Source of the DNA: Malus domestica
Lineage: Eukaryota > Streptophyta > Magnoliopsida > Rosales > Rosaceae
Direction of reading: 5' to 3'
NCBI RefSeq assembly: GCF_042453785.1
Contig: NC_091671.1
Span: 13,896,001-13,960,000, forward strand
DNA length: 64,000 nucleotides
The notes beneath the pieces were generated by a model. The model searched no databases and had not been told where the DNA came from. It saw only the letters and a list, made by a program, of their open reading frames with translations. Below are positions 50,881 through 62,049 of the stretch, in pieces. How positions within the stretch are numbered: position 1 is the first letter of the stretch; each line of letters opens with the position of its first letter. The position numbers and the translations under genes were made by a program.

Positions 50881-51690
50881 CAGTACATAATGCATCCCCC
50901 TTGAAAATCAACCTTGTCCTCAAGGTTCAAACATCAAATTCTGGAAACCGAGACTTGAAAGCATCAAAGTCTTCCCAAGAAGCGTCTGCAACATCCTTAC
51001 CACTCTATTGCACCAGAAGTTGCACATCAGCTGCACTTCCTTTCTTATACATTCTCCTAGCAAGTATTGCTAAAAGAGCTTCATCAGCCAATCCATCTTG
51101 TGTCAATTGAGGTAGCACCAAGCATGGGACAATAGAATCTCCCAATTTCTTCTTAAGACAACAAACATGGAACACAAGATGTACTTTGGTTCCATCATGT
51201 CTCAGTCCTTCATTTGTCATCTTGGGTCTTCATCATGTTTTGAGCCAAAACTAAGTTACTTTTGAGGACAGATAGTATCTTATCTCTCTCTAACAAGCTT
51301 TGTTCAACAATAGCAATATTAGTAGACCCCATTTCATATGGCACTATGTTTGGTGGTGAGTGCCTATAGACCTACTCAAGAAGAGTGAACCTTGCAAAAG
51401 TATAATAGGTGGTGTTAAAACACCACTCAGCCCAAGGTAACCATTGCAACCAGTTCTTGGTTTGTCCTCCTACTAAACACTTTAGATAGGTCACTTGTTC
51501 ATAACCTCACATCATTCTAGGTATGATACCCAGAGCTCATGCATAACTTGGAACCTTGTAGTTTAAACAACTCTTTCCAAAAGGCACTAAGAAATATTGG
51601 GCCTTTGTCGCTTACAATCGAGGTTGGCATACCATGTAACTTGAAAACACTATCAATGAAACCATTATCTATTTCTTTTTACAAATTTTT
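50880..51690 (-). pseudogene. Decayed Ty3/gypsy integrase
   Basis: The minus strand shows, with many stops and shifts, VFKLHGMPTSIVSDKGPIF and FWKELFKLQGSKLCMSS (integrase core), then near 51,400 a FNTTYY-like stretch, and at 51,220-51,005 the C-terminal segment VHLVFHVCCLKKKLGDS followed by ARRMYKKGSAADVQLLVQ. No coding capacity remains. Confidence 0.75.
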
Positions 51691-51799
51691 ATTTTTATGC
51701 TTGGATTTGCATTTTTTTCAGCCTATTACAAACGTGGTATGTGAATTTGGGGATTCTCTCTGAGTTACTCAAACCGTTCTCTATTTTTTTAGACGTTAG

Positions 51800-52860
51800 A
51801 ATGATGCACTAACTACATTAATTATATGTGTGGATGATATGGTGGTGATGCGGATAAAGGTGAAACATTTGCTTAAGTATTTTGCGTCTAAATTTAAGAT
51901 GAAAGAATTAGATGAAATGAAGTATTTTCTTGGGGTTGAAGTTACTAGATCAAAAACATGGCATCTTCTTATCTCAATGAAAGAATGTTCTAAATTTGTT
52001 ACCATAAACTGAAATGTTGAATTGCAAACCTATTAACTAATACTTCAATTGAACATAATCACAAATTGGAGTTGTACCTTAATCAAGTTTTGAATAGTAA
52101 AGAGAGATATCAAATGCTTGTGGACAGATTGGTTTGTTTGTCTCATATCAAATCGCGCGCTTATGCAGCTACTATGGTGAGTCAATTCTTTCATGTAGCT
52201 AAACACGTATCTTGTGACCTAAATCTTGATTTATTTGAAGTTTTCTTGATAAAGTACTAGTGTTCAAAGTTTCATCATCACCCAACCATAGCAAGTGGTC
52301 CAGTGGTAACGGCGCAGACTGCGGCTCCCCAGTAAACAAAAAAATGTGGAAGGTCCCGAGTTCAATACTACAAGCTAGTGAGTCTACTTAACTGTAGCCA
52401 CGGGCAAGGTGAAATTTCCCATAGCCTCTCCGGGCCCGGAAGCAGTGGATACCGTGGCTTGCTCAATCAAGAATATTTGGTCTACTCGTGCATATTTAAC
52501 TTTTGTATATGGTAATCTCGTTACATTGAGAAGATAAACCTAAAAAATAATGGCTGGAACAAGTGTGGAGGCCATGTTTCGAGGTATGAATCATGTGAAT
52601 TAGTTCAGTTAAAGAATTATTGAGAAGTCTTGGGCTTGAGACTAACAGGGCCATCAACTTATATTATGATACTAAGGTTGCCGTTGCCGTTGCCCATATT
52701 TCAGTGTATAACATAATCGTAATAAGTGTGTTGATGTGATCAACATTTTATTAAGGAAAACATAGACGTTGAATTATCGTGATTCCAATTTTATGAAGAA
52801 TAAAGTTGATGCTCTTACAAAGACAGTCTTGAGTGCTCTACAATTCTCTTGATAAGTTAG
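51800..52860 (+). pseudogene. Decayed Ty1/copia RT/RNase H fragment
   Basis: The plus strand shows CVDDMVVMRIKV (RT catalytic YVDD region), MKYFLGVEVTRSK, then YQMLVDRLVCLSHIKSRAYA and VSQFFH, and a weak RNase H tail near 52,500-52,830 with stops. A SINE (52,290-52,480) interrupts it. TGTTAGGAATTAACC at about 52,899 may be the start of the old 3' LTR. Confidence 0.7.
52290..52480 (+). mobile_element. tRNA-derived SINE
   Basis: A-box-like GTGGTCCAGTGGTAAC near 52,300 and B-box-like GGTCCCGAGTTCAATACT near 52,350, followed by an Au-like body. It interrupts the copia fragment. No target duplication could be fixed. Confidence 0.6.
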
Positions 52861-53127
52861 GCACGTGTAATATCTTTACACCAACTTCAGAGATAATGTT
52901 AGGAATTAACCTATTTTTATAGGTCTTTATTTACTTTTATATTGTAAATGTGATTAATTTTCATGTCTTTTATGTATAGCAATCGTGTAAATTCTATATA
53001 TATCCAAAGGATACCTAAAACTGAAATTCCCAAATAACTTTTGTTCGGCAAAGACCACATTGGCTCACGGACTATCATCAAGTTGATGCTATTGTTCATT
53101 CTTCTACTTAAAAGAATGGCATCTTTG

Positions 53128-53299
53128 CCAATTAGTATTACGGTCTAGTGTTCTTTATTGGTAAGTGAAATGTCTTAAGTTTGATTCTGGTCAAAAATGA
53201 ATTTGAACCATATTATTGCTAGCCCGTAGTGAGGCTAAGCCCACCCCCTCCCCTTAGTGTAGATAATATTGATTGTTCATAAAAAAATAAAAAAATAAA
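53128..53299 (+). mobile_element. tRNA-derived SINE with target duplication
   Basis: Flanked by AAAAGAATGGCATC(T/C)TTG (53,110-53,127 and 53,300-53,317, one mismatch). A-box-like ACGGTCTAGTGTTC, B-box-like AAGTTTGATTCTGG and an A-rich tail (AAAAAATAAAAAAATAAAA). Confidence 0.75.
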
Positions 53300-53317
53300 A
53301 AAAGAATGGCATCCTTG

Positions 53318-53892
53318 TTTGATAAGAAAGAAATAGCATTAAAATTTAGCATGTAAAGTAATTACGAAAATCTTGCATTTAGTGTAAAATCTCAGTTTTC
53401 CCATGTTTTCTTTCCTACTGATGCACTCAGATTCACTTTCGTCCATTCATGAATAATGTAATGGTTTTTTTTATTTAATTTTCACGTTCCTCATTAAGGA
53501 ATGGAATGCAATCCAGACACACTGTTAAATGTATTTCTTTATCTAAGTTTCCCTGATTAGGCTATCAGCAGCCTATGTTTTTGAAATTTTGTGTCTGCCC
53601 CCAAATCTAAAAAATTAAAATCCAAAAAAAAAAAAAAAAAAAACTGAGCTGTTGTTTCTTTATATATATAAAATAGTTCGAATCTGGATGCCATTTACAC
53701 CTTGCATATTTCAAAAATTAATGCAGCATTATTGCACCCAAAAGCCAACACAAACCCAATTTAAAAAGGTACCCAAACCCACCTTTAATTTGTTTAAAAC
53801 CCCATAAAGACAGCTTCCCACCATGTTTAGGACACATGGGGGTACTTGCATAAGCAATGAGCTGGCTAAGCAAGTACTAATAAGATTATAAT
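53318..53892. other. Spacer downstream of the PLATZ gene
   Basis: AT-rich with an A19-type tract near 53,625. No gene recognised; probably includes the PLATZ 3' UTR. Confidence 0.4.
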
Positions 53893-54992
53893 TTAAGGCC
53901 TTAAAGGTGCTCTATGCGGTATGCCCTTTCTTCTCCTTTTCCTTGCATCTGAATGAGGTGGTGGAGTTGGAGTTGGAGTGCTTTGGTACATTTCTTGTTG
54001 CATTCCTTCACGCAATTGATCTTCTAATAATTCTTCTGATGGTAACCTTCTTTGTTTACCTTCCTTTCTTCCCTCCTCTTCTTCTTTCTTTGCGCTCAAG
54101 ATATAGCTGGCTTCCCCCTTCTTCTTTAGTCCCTCAAGCTAATGTCAAAATCAAGAATATATATATATGGATTAATTGTTAAGTCAACATCATCAACCGA
54201 ATTGGAACAAAAAAAAATATATACCAACATTGTTATTATATTCGATAACATAAACAAACTCTTGCAGTCGAGTGTTGAACACTCAGGACCACCTCCGACA
54301 AAGTAAAGACTAATCGCAACTATATCAAATTGTCATCGGCAAAGGCCTACATTGTTATTCTCGTGCACATTTCGGTCACAATGACATCTAGCTAAGAGAC
54401 AGGTAAGAATGCAATGTCTTAGTTGATTATATATATGGAAGTTTTGTAATATTTAATGGGGAAAAGAAAAAGAAGAATAAAAATCTAACCTTGCATCCCA
54501 ATGAACAAAAACGAACAGGATCCCAGAGACATCTCGCACATATTTCACAGATATGTGAGCCCCCCTTAACGGCTGTTTTAGGCTGAGGCCTCTGGTTAAG
54601 AAACAACACTCTCGCACTGTTTATCACATAAGTCTGAACTCCGCTGATGTCTAACACCTTCTGAATCTCAGACACCCTCACAACATCGTGATACGACGAC
54701 CGTCTGATCTGCATTACGATTTTCACACCCCCACAAAAAGAATAAAAAATTTCGTTTATACACAATTGAAAATTAAAAAAACAAAAAACTGAACTGAAAT
54801 TTGTATATGCCTAATTACCTGAATTACTTGGTGATCTTTGTGTCTTGATGATTTACAATAAGAGCAGAATGCGCCATTGTTGCAATCTAAGCAGTACATG
54901 TTGCATTCGCCTCTCGGACCATCTTTGTGCCACCGGCAGATGGAGAAGAAGGCCGTCGACAACAATGATTCAAGCCACGAAGGTACCAACAT
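53893..54992 (-). CDS. PLATZ zinc-binding transcription factor (212 aa)
   Basis: Plant-specific AT-rich-sequence- and zinc-binding protein, expected in the nucleus as a DNA-binding repressor. Exons (minus): 54992-54819, 54708-54490, 54138-53893; 174 + 219 + 246 nt, phase 0, GT/AG junctions. All first-cluster ligands are present: C19-x2-H22-x11-C34-x2-C37-x5-C43-x2-C46-x4-H51-x2-H54 (ECNMYCLDC core). [16 protein letters not shown] and [16 protein letters not shown] follow, then the second cluster CEIC-x10-C-x3-C. Exon 3 is basic/acidic low complexity ([32 protein letters not shown]-like). I took the ATG at 54,992-54,990; an AG just upstream (GAGCAG|GCAATG) leaves open a small extra 5' exon. 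A normal, intact-looking gene. Confidence 0.88.
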
Positions 54993-55751
54993 TGCCTGCT
55001 CGGATGCCAAGAAAAAAACGATGGGGTAAGCCAAAAAGATAATGAAGACAATAATGCTAGATAGGATCCAGCTCTCGTTTCCTCGTAAACGTTACAAACA
55101 AGAGAGAGAGAGAGAGAGAGAGAGAGCAGGAGGGCTTAAAATCTTCTGAAAGAGTAACATACGATTTATCAGCAGAAGAATGTGAATTATATGAAAAGGA
55201 CAAAACATTACAGCATACCATTGTTAAATGTGGGTGGGGAGATAAACGCTAGGGTGGGCACAGAAAAGGACAAGGTTTTTCTGTAACGGACGGTTGTGAT
55301 AAGAGGGTGGATGGGCGGGTTGGAGCTAGGGGGAGGGGTTAGGACCGTTGGATTGGGAGAGAAGGGTTTGTGTTAATTGGGAGTTACGAAACTTTTGATT
55401 CGTCTCTGAGCAGCGTTGCGTCTTTTTGTAGAAGCACAGAGAGAGTCAGGGAAGCCGAAGTTTGGGCGGGGAAGCCTTTCCGATATATGAAAGGAGAAGT
55501 ACGAACTACGACAGAAGAACATGTATTCCACGTGCAATTAGGGATCCCGGTGACTTTAGGTTTGCCAAATAAACTAAGTTTGCTGTACGTCTAGGTAATT
55601 TATTTATTTTTTTTTCAAGTGCTTTTTTTTTTTTTTTTTTACCATGTGATGTGCTACGTCATATTGTAAACGGATTATTTGTCATGGAGGAATTTTTTCC
55701 ATACCTAGAATATAATTTGATTTGGTTCAGGAGAATACTCGTGGCCCCAGG
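54993..55751. other. Upstream region of the PLATZ gene
   Basis: Contains a (GA)n tract at about 55,100-55,126, which could lie in the 5' UTR or promoter, and a T-rich run near 55,625. No other gene supported. Confidence 0.45.
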
Positions 55752-56185
55752 CAGGGCCAGCCCTGAGGGTAGCTCGAGTAGGCGCCCGCCTGGGGGCCCC
55801 CAAATTTTTTATTTATTTTTTATATATATAGAGGGAAATGTTATTGATACTCCAAAAATCACATCCTACATTCTTCACAAGTGTATTTTTCTTTCCAAAT
55901 ATAGAAAGTTTGGAATGTAGAATAAGAATTTTGGAGTGTTAATCATAATTTTCTATATATATTTATATATTTAAATTTGCAGTTTGAGTAAAATATCTAA
56001 ATATGAAATTATAAATATTTTTTTGGAACTTGCCGTGCAGCGTTTTGGGTTGGGGGGGGCCTAAATTTTTTTTTTTAAATATGTGTGTATATATATAATA
56101 TATATAAATATATCTTTAGAGTTTGAATTTAATAAAATATTTAAATATAAAATCATATAATTGTCTTGAAACTTGGCGTACAAAG

Positions 56186-57707
56186 TAGACCTGGCATTCG
56201 TGTCGTATTTTCCGTGTTCGTGTCATACCCGATATCTTAACGGGTCGTGTCGTGTAACACCCGTTAAAATAAACAGGTAAAATGACCCGACCCGATAATA
56301 TTAACAAGTAATTTGACCCGACCCGTTACCTGTTAAGGAAAATATATTGTAAACCAATAAATAATCAAATGAAAAACATAATATTAAATAAGCATATACA
56401 TACCATATTGTCACATCCAAAACATAAAAACGCAATTTTCTTTTAAGTATATTTTCACTTACCTAAAGTCTTTAATAGTTTTTTAATTAATGTAGAAGTG
56501 TAAAAAAATATAGAAAAAATATATAAACGCTCGTAATGACAAGCTTTACAACTTTCATGAAGAGCTTAACTTCGAAATTCGCCACTATAATCATATAAAT
56601 CATAGATCAAAATTTAACCGTTGATTGTTGTTTACATTTACGTTTCATTGTTCTCATCAAATTTTGTTTTTTCAGATTTTGTTTTTTTGAAAACTTGATC
56701 TATTAGAGGATGGAGGAAGATGAATGGTTTGGATTGTTGATATTATATTCAAAGTTTTACGGTTAGTGAAAATATTGCTTGATGTTTATAAAGTTTTTAC
56801 AAACTATATGACATCGACTCATATTTCAGTTAACCGTAAATATCGAAACGTGATATCAAAAATCTGAACTGTTCATCTTCTTACATCCGCCAGATGATCA
56901 TGTTTTCAAAAATGAAATTCAGTAAGAAGAATAAAGCGTAAATGGCAATCGACTGTTAAATATAAATTTAAGGTTTATGAATTATAGTGTTGGATTTCGA
57001 AGCTGACATCTTCATGAAAGTTGTAAAGTTTGTCACTATGAGTGATTGTATATTTTTTTTTACATTTTGTACACTTCTACAATAATTATTATTAATTTTA
57101 TTAATTTTGCCCTCAAATAAAAAACATTATTCACGAAGGTTTGGATGATTTTAAAAATCTAAACGATAATGCAAGTGTAACCATTATCTACTCGTGGAGG
57201 AATAATGATGAATCACGAGTGTTTATATATTCTTTCACATTTTTCATATGTGTATGTATGTCTTCTTAGTTCTTGCCTATATAAATACTATATTAGTTTA
57301 TTTTAATTTTGGACAACAACATGTTAAGTAAAATTTATCCTAATAATGATAATAAGGAGCTCTCACAATAAAAATAAATAATGACAAAAACTTTTTTTAA
57401 AAACTTATATAGAATAATAATACAAAACTATATATTTAATATAGAATATATTGTGTATATTAATATGACTATTGTATTTTATAATAAATCTTTTAGTAAT
57501 TAAACTTTAAAATTATCAAAATAAATTTTTTCTTAACGGGTCGAAACGGGTTACCCACGTGTTACCGGCGTGTATACCCGTTATTAACGGGTTCTTAACG
57601 GGTCACCCAATAATGACCCGATAACTTATCGTGTTGACCCGAAACCCGTTATTTTCGTGTCGTTTTCGTATCGTGTCACCGTGTCGTGTTAGAAACTGCC
57701 AGGTCTA
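56186..57707. mobile_element. Non-autonomous hAT element, 1,522 bp
   Basis: Terminal TAGACCTGGCA / TGCCAGGTCTA inverted repeats with a perfect 8-bp duplication GTACAAAG (56,178-56,185 and 57,708-57,715). Subterminal GACCCGACCCG and AACGGGT motifs recur. The core at about 56,485-57,085 is the same long hairpin as in the MITE at 37,537-38,567. Nested in the hAT remnant. Confidence 0.9.
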
Positions 57708-58149
57708 GTACAAAGTGTCTTGGGTGGGGTGAAACTTCAGCAACAATTCAACTTTTTTTTTTTTTGGAATTTAACGCACAGCATACTGGTAGCAAGTCTG
57801 CGCCTACGAATCGGTTCTTTCCCACTCCACTTACAGAGGTCAGGTACCCGATCAATGCTTCTCTTCTCTTCTACTTCTTTTTCTATAATTTAATTTGTGA
57901 CTTGTAGTGTTGTGCTTGTAAATATAATTAGGATTTTCAATTCTAGGGTTTATGATTTATTTATTTTAATGCGTATTGTTTATGCGAAATTAGAGTATTC
58001 ACTTGTCAAGTGTCTATATTGCAGTTATAAAATTCGAACTTATGGATGCACTTAAAAAAAAAGGTTAAATCCCTTCAAGAAGATAAATGGATTATGGGTG
58101 CACTTAACAATGTTGGTTACTTTTGCTTCCTAACTAGTTTTGGTTCAAG

Positions 58150-58388
58150 ATAATTCAAAGTTTCGATGTTGAATTTTGTTAACCATACCAGTTACAGTTG
58201 CCTCTGCAAAAAGAAGTTTCTCAAAATTAAAGTTAATCAAATCGTATCTTCGATCAACTATGTCACAAGAAAGATTGAATGGGTTAGCTATTTTGTCAAT
58301 TGAAAAAGAATTGGTTGAAAAATTAGATTATGTAAACTTAATTAATACATTTGCGTCTAAAAACGCGAGATGTGTAATATTTAAGTAA
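58150..58388 (+). pseudogene. hAT transposase C-terminal dimerisation fragment
   Basis: Reads LTIPVTVASAKRSFSKLKLI, then KSYLRSTMSQERLNGLAILS and ends at TAA 58,386-58,388. This is the hAT dimerisation domain of the TTF-finger type. Upstream catalytic parts are missing. Confidence 0.8.
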
Positions 58389-58472
58389 TGTTTGCATATC
58401 TTTCATCTTTGAATATGAATTCTAATGATTTTTTATGTAGAAATGAATTTTTTCATGTATTTAGCAAACCTT

Positions 58473-60490
58473 TTGACACACCCCGATCCAGAGGATCCAG
58501 GCGTGCTGGCCGTCACGTGAGCGTGACGTAACCATAAGTGCGACACGGAAGCGAAACAACAGCATACATAAGAAGGAATTCAAACCAACTCTAGCAGAAC
58601 AACCTACTAGAATGACAGGACGAGATAAGATAAACACATAAATTCAGAGCATAGGTTTAAGTGCAATCAAGTAGGACAAAAATAAAAGTACATCACCCTC
58701 AGGTGAGTCCTACATGTCAAGTATCTGTCAGAATGCCGGAAAAAGACCTCGAGAGCCACCAATTGCTAACTAGAACCTGGAGGGGCGCAAAACAAAATGA
58801 GTAGGTCAGTAAAATCAAATAGTTTTCCAAAACAGTTCATTAAAAACAATTCTAACCCCTCACCGTAAAAACCTGTATACTTTCCCAGAAAATAGTATAT
58901 ATACATATATATATACGCAACATCAAACTCAACTCAATTTCATCAACATAATATCTCAATAATGACATGCCATGCCCAAAATATGATCAGAATACATCAA
59001 TATCAATCAGGTGAATGATAAATCAACCGGAGACCCTACAATGGTCCTGTACGGCTGATTCTAAAGCTCAACATCCAATCCAACCGGAGTCACCTCGGTG
59101 ACCTGTACGGTTCAACTCTGCACGTCACTCGGAACTACATATAGTAGTCTGTACGATGACAGGTGTATAAATACGCTCTAGTGCTTCTCTCATCAATCAT
59201 CAGCGCGCATAACTAAGGTCACCCACTAGTCGGAATCACATCTAGTGATCTGTACGACTAGCATGTCGAAACCCTCACATGGTCTGTACGACATCCACCT
59301 ACTTGGATCCAAGACAAGCGTGCGGTGTGGTGAATAACAATATAAGCACTATCACCTAGGTGCAGGTCATGAGCTTTCAATGCAATCCATGATAAATAAC
59401 TCAGCTGAAAATAAATAAACTCACCTGAGCGTCCACCGCATCATTTCACATATATATATGTTAATTATCAAACTAAATATCTTAACAGTTTCATGCATGG
59501 CAAATAGATTCATAATTTTCACATAAACGGATTTTCTAGGAAAAACAGTTGTATATAGGTAAATACGAAATCAAAACTGCCCACTCACTGATAAGTCGAG
59601 GGGTCGTAACCCCCGTGGCGTCCCTGGATGCGCTCGTCCTCGGGATACGTGTCACCTATATGCGAAACAACTATAAAAACGTTAATTTTAAACACATCAC
59701 CAATAATTCGAAATAACTTCTCATACGATGCTCAAATTGGGTATATGAATATACCACATCAACCTACTCGACGTCACGGACGTCGCAAAATTTTTAGAAA
59801 ATTTTTTGGAGGTCCCACGCGCCGTGGGTGGCACTGATCCACGCGCCCCCCACGCGCATCTTCTTCCTCCTTGGCTTGCCGGACTGGTTTTTCCGACGGC
59901 CGGTTTCCAGCGAGTTTTGAAACTCTTCGTTCTCCTTCGTTTTTCACCCATTTTCTTCGTATTTTATATCAAAATGAAGCCCCAAACATGTAGAATCACG
60001 ATAGACTAGTTTAAGGCTCTAAAATCAAGAAATCTCACCGGGAAAATTCTAAGAAATTCGGCCAAACTTGAACCACGTGATCCCGACGTCCAAATCCTTC
60101 AAACGAAGTACTCCGAGCCTCCTTGGGACCTCACTAAGCTCACTACAAGCTTAGAATTCCCTGAAAATCAACATTTTACATTCGCATGAACAGTGACAAA
60201 AAATGGAGGTTCGGGTTTCACGTGATTCCGAGGGTTTCACTTCCTAAAACTAGTACCATTCAACTTAAAATGACTCAAGGATGAAGATGCATACCTTGGA
60301 TGCCTCGATCCGTCGAGTTTGGAAGGTGTTTGGGTGTGTCCATACGTTTGGGTGTGAAGAGAGAGAGGGAGTCGGGACGAGGAGAGAGAGAGAGACACGG
60401 GGAAGGGAGGAATAACAGGGAGGTGTATGTGTGTGGTCTAAGATCAAATCCACACCATCCATTTACGTCCCCGAAATTCCCATAACCAAT
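58473..60490 (-). repeat. 3' LTR of the gypsy chromovirus (approximate)
   Basis: On the minus strand it ends GGATCGGGGTGTGTCA, a form common to chromovirus LTRs. It contains CTGTACG(A/G)-type subrepeats at about 59,040-59,290, a CT-rich leader near 60,360-60,400 and a splice-donor-like CCAAGGTATGC near 60,290. The start near 60,490 is approximate because the usual purine tract and TGTAACA start after pol are not visible; some bases seem deleted. Confidence 0.6.
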
Positions 60491-60498
60491 TAAACCAC

Positions 60499-62049
60499 TT
60501 AATACCCATAGAATAACCTCGGGTACATCTCTCTCATTCGATCTTCTGTCTCCCAGGTAGCTTCTTCCACGTAATGGTTCCTCCACAACACCTTCACCAA
60601 ACTCACCGTCTTGTTCCTTAGAACCTTATCTTTCCAATCCAATATCGTGACTGGTTCGTCATCATATGTCAAATCCGGATTAATCTCTAACGGTTGAGGA
60701 GGGATCACATGAGAAGGATCAGAAATATAATGTCGAAGCATAGAGACGTGGAACACATTATGGACCTTAGATAACTCCGGGGGCAACTCCAACCGGTAGG
60801 CAACTTCACCAACTCTTTCAGTGATCACATAAGGTCCAATATATCTCGGACTTAGCTTCCCTCTTTTTCCAAATCGTACCACGCCTCTCCAAGGTGACAA
60901 TTTCAAAAACACCCAATCGCCCACATTACACACTCGATCAGTGGCATGTCGATCAGCTAAACTCTTCTGTCGATCCTGGGCTGCTTTCAGGTTAGACTTA
61001 ATCACCTGAACATTTTGAGTAGTCTCATCTACAATCTCTGGGCCTTCTAACACCCTTTCACCAACCTCAGACCAACATAATGGCGTTCGACACGCCCTAC
61101 CATAAAGTGCCTCGAATGGTGACATACCAATGCTCGAGTGAAAACTATTGTTGTAAGCAAACTCCATTAAGTCCAGACGATCATGCCAGGAATCACCAAA
61201 TTGTAATACTGAAGATCTCAACATATCCTCCAACGTCTGAATAGTCCTCTCTGATTGCCCATCAGTTTGAGGATGATAAGCTGTGCTATAAAGCAATTGC
61301 GTACCAATAGCTTCCTGAAAATCCACCCAGAATTTAGAAGTAAATCTTGGGTCTCGATCAGAAATAATGTTCACCGGAACTCCATGATACTTCACAATCT
61401 TCGTAATGAACAATTTAGCCAATTTATTCAGAGGATACTTTTCCCTTACTGGAATGAAATGCGCTGACTTGGTAAGTCGATCCACAATCACCCAAATACC
61501 ATCGAATCCATTTCGTGTACGAGGAAGTTTATACACGAAATCCATGGTTATATTTTCCCATTTCCACTGGGGAACGGGAAGTGGCTGCATTCGCCCAAAT
61601 GGCTTCTTCCTTTCTGCTTTAACTTGCTGGCAAATAATACATCTACTCACATAATCTGCAATTTCCCTTTTCATACCCGGCCAATAATAAAATGGTCGAA
61701 TGGTATGATACATTTTAGTTCCTCCCGGGTGCATCGCATAAGCTGAACAATGCGCTTCATCCAAAATTTCCTTCTTTAATTCTTCATCATTCGGAACATA
61801 CATTCTATTTTCCTGCATAAGCATACCATCTGATTCCCGAATTCTGAGGTCTTTCTTTTTCCCTTCATTTCTTAATTGAACCATTTCCTGAATTTCCTCA
61901 TCCACCATCTGAGCTTCGAGTATGCGATCAATCAAAACTGGCCTGACTTGAAAACTAGCAAGAAAGGCTCCACTTCGATCTTCCAACTCCAACCTTACTC
62001 CAGTTGCCCTTAGCTCAGCAAGAAGAGGAACACGGCTCATATAAGGCAT
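60499..62049 (-). pseudogene. Gypsy integrase with chromodomain-like C-terminus
   Basis: 516-codon frame. The H-x-H...C-x2-C zinc region (HPGGTKMYH...CIICQQ) and integrase core with MDFVYKLP, HGVPVNIISDRDPRFTS and HPQTDGQSER are present. Then GPYVITERVGEVAYRLELP and a C-terminal VTILDWKDKVLRNKTVSLVK followed by WRNHYVEEATWE, matching chromodomain-bearing plant gypsy integrases. It overlaps the RT frame (62,015-62,049) in another frame, so a single indel near 62,050 separates them; in relatives pol is one frame. Marked pseudogene for that break only. Confidence 0.8.

Larger units (their letters stand above)
55752..58472 (+). mobile_element. hAT transposon remnant
   Basis: The left end CAGGGCCAGCCCTGAGG is typical of a large plant hAT family. 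A transposase C-terminal fragment lies at 58,150-58,388. The right end is not in the window because the gypsy LTR begins at 58,473. The interior includes a small MITE-like palindrome (about 55,842-55,950, TTATTGATACTCCAAAA...TTTTGGAGTGTTAATCATAA) and the nested hAT at 56,186-57,707. A segment containing TTTGGA/GTACAAAG is imperfectly duplicated (about 55,978-56,065 and 56,121-57,740). Confidence 0.65.

Noticed and set aside
60265..60586. Short ORFs in the gypsy LTR/pol junction
   Set aside because: Low-complexity CT/GA-rich leader sequence and out-of-frame overlap with the integrase end.
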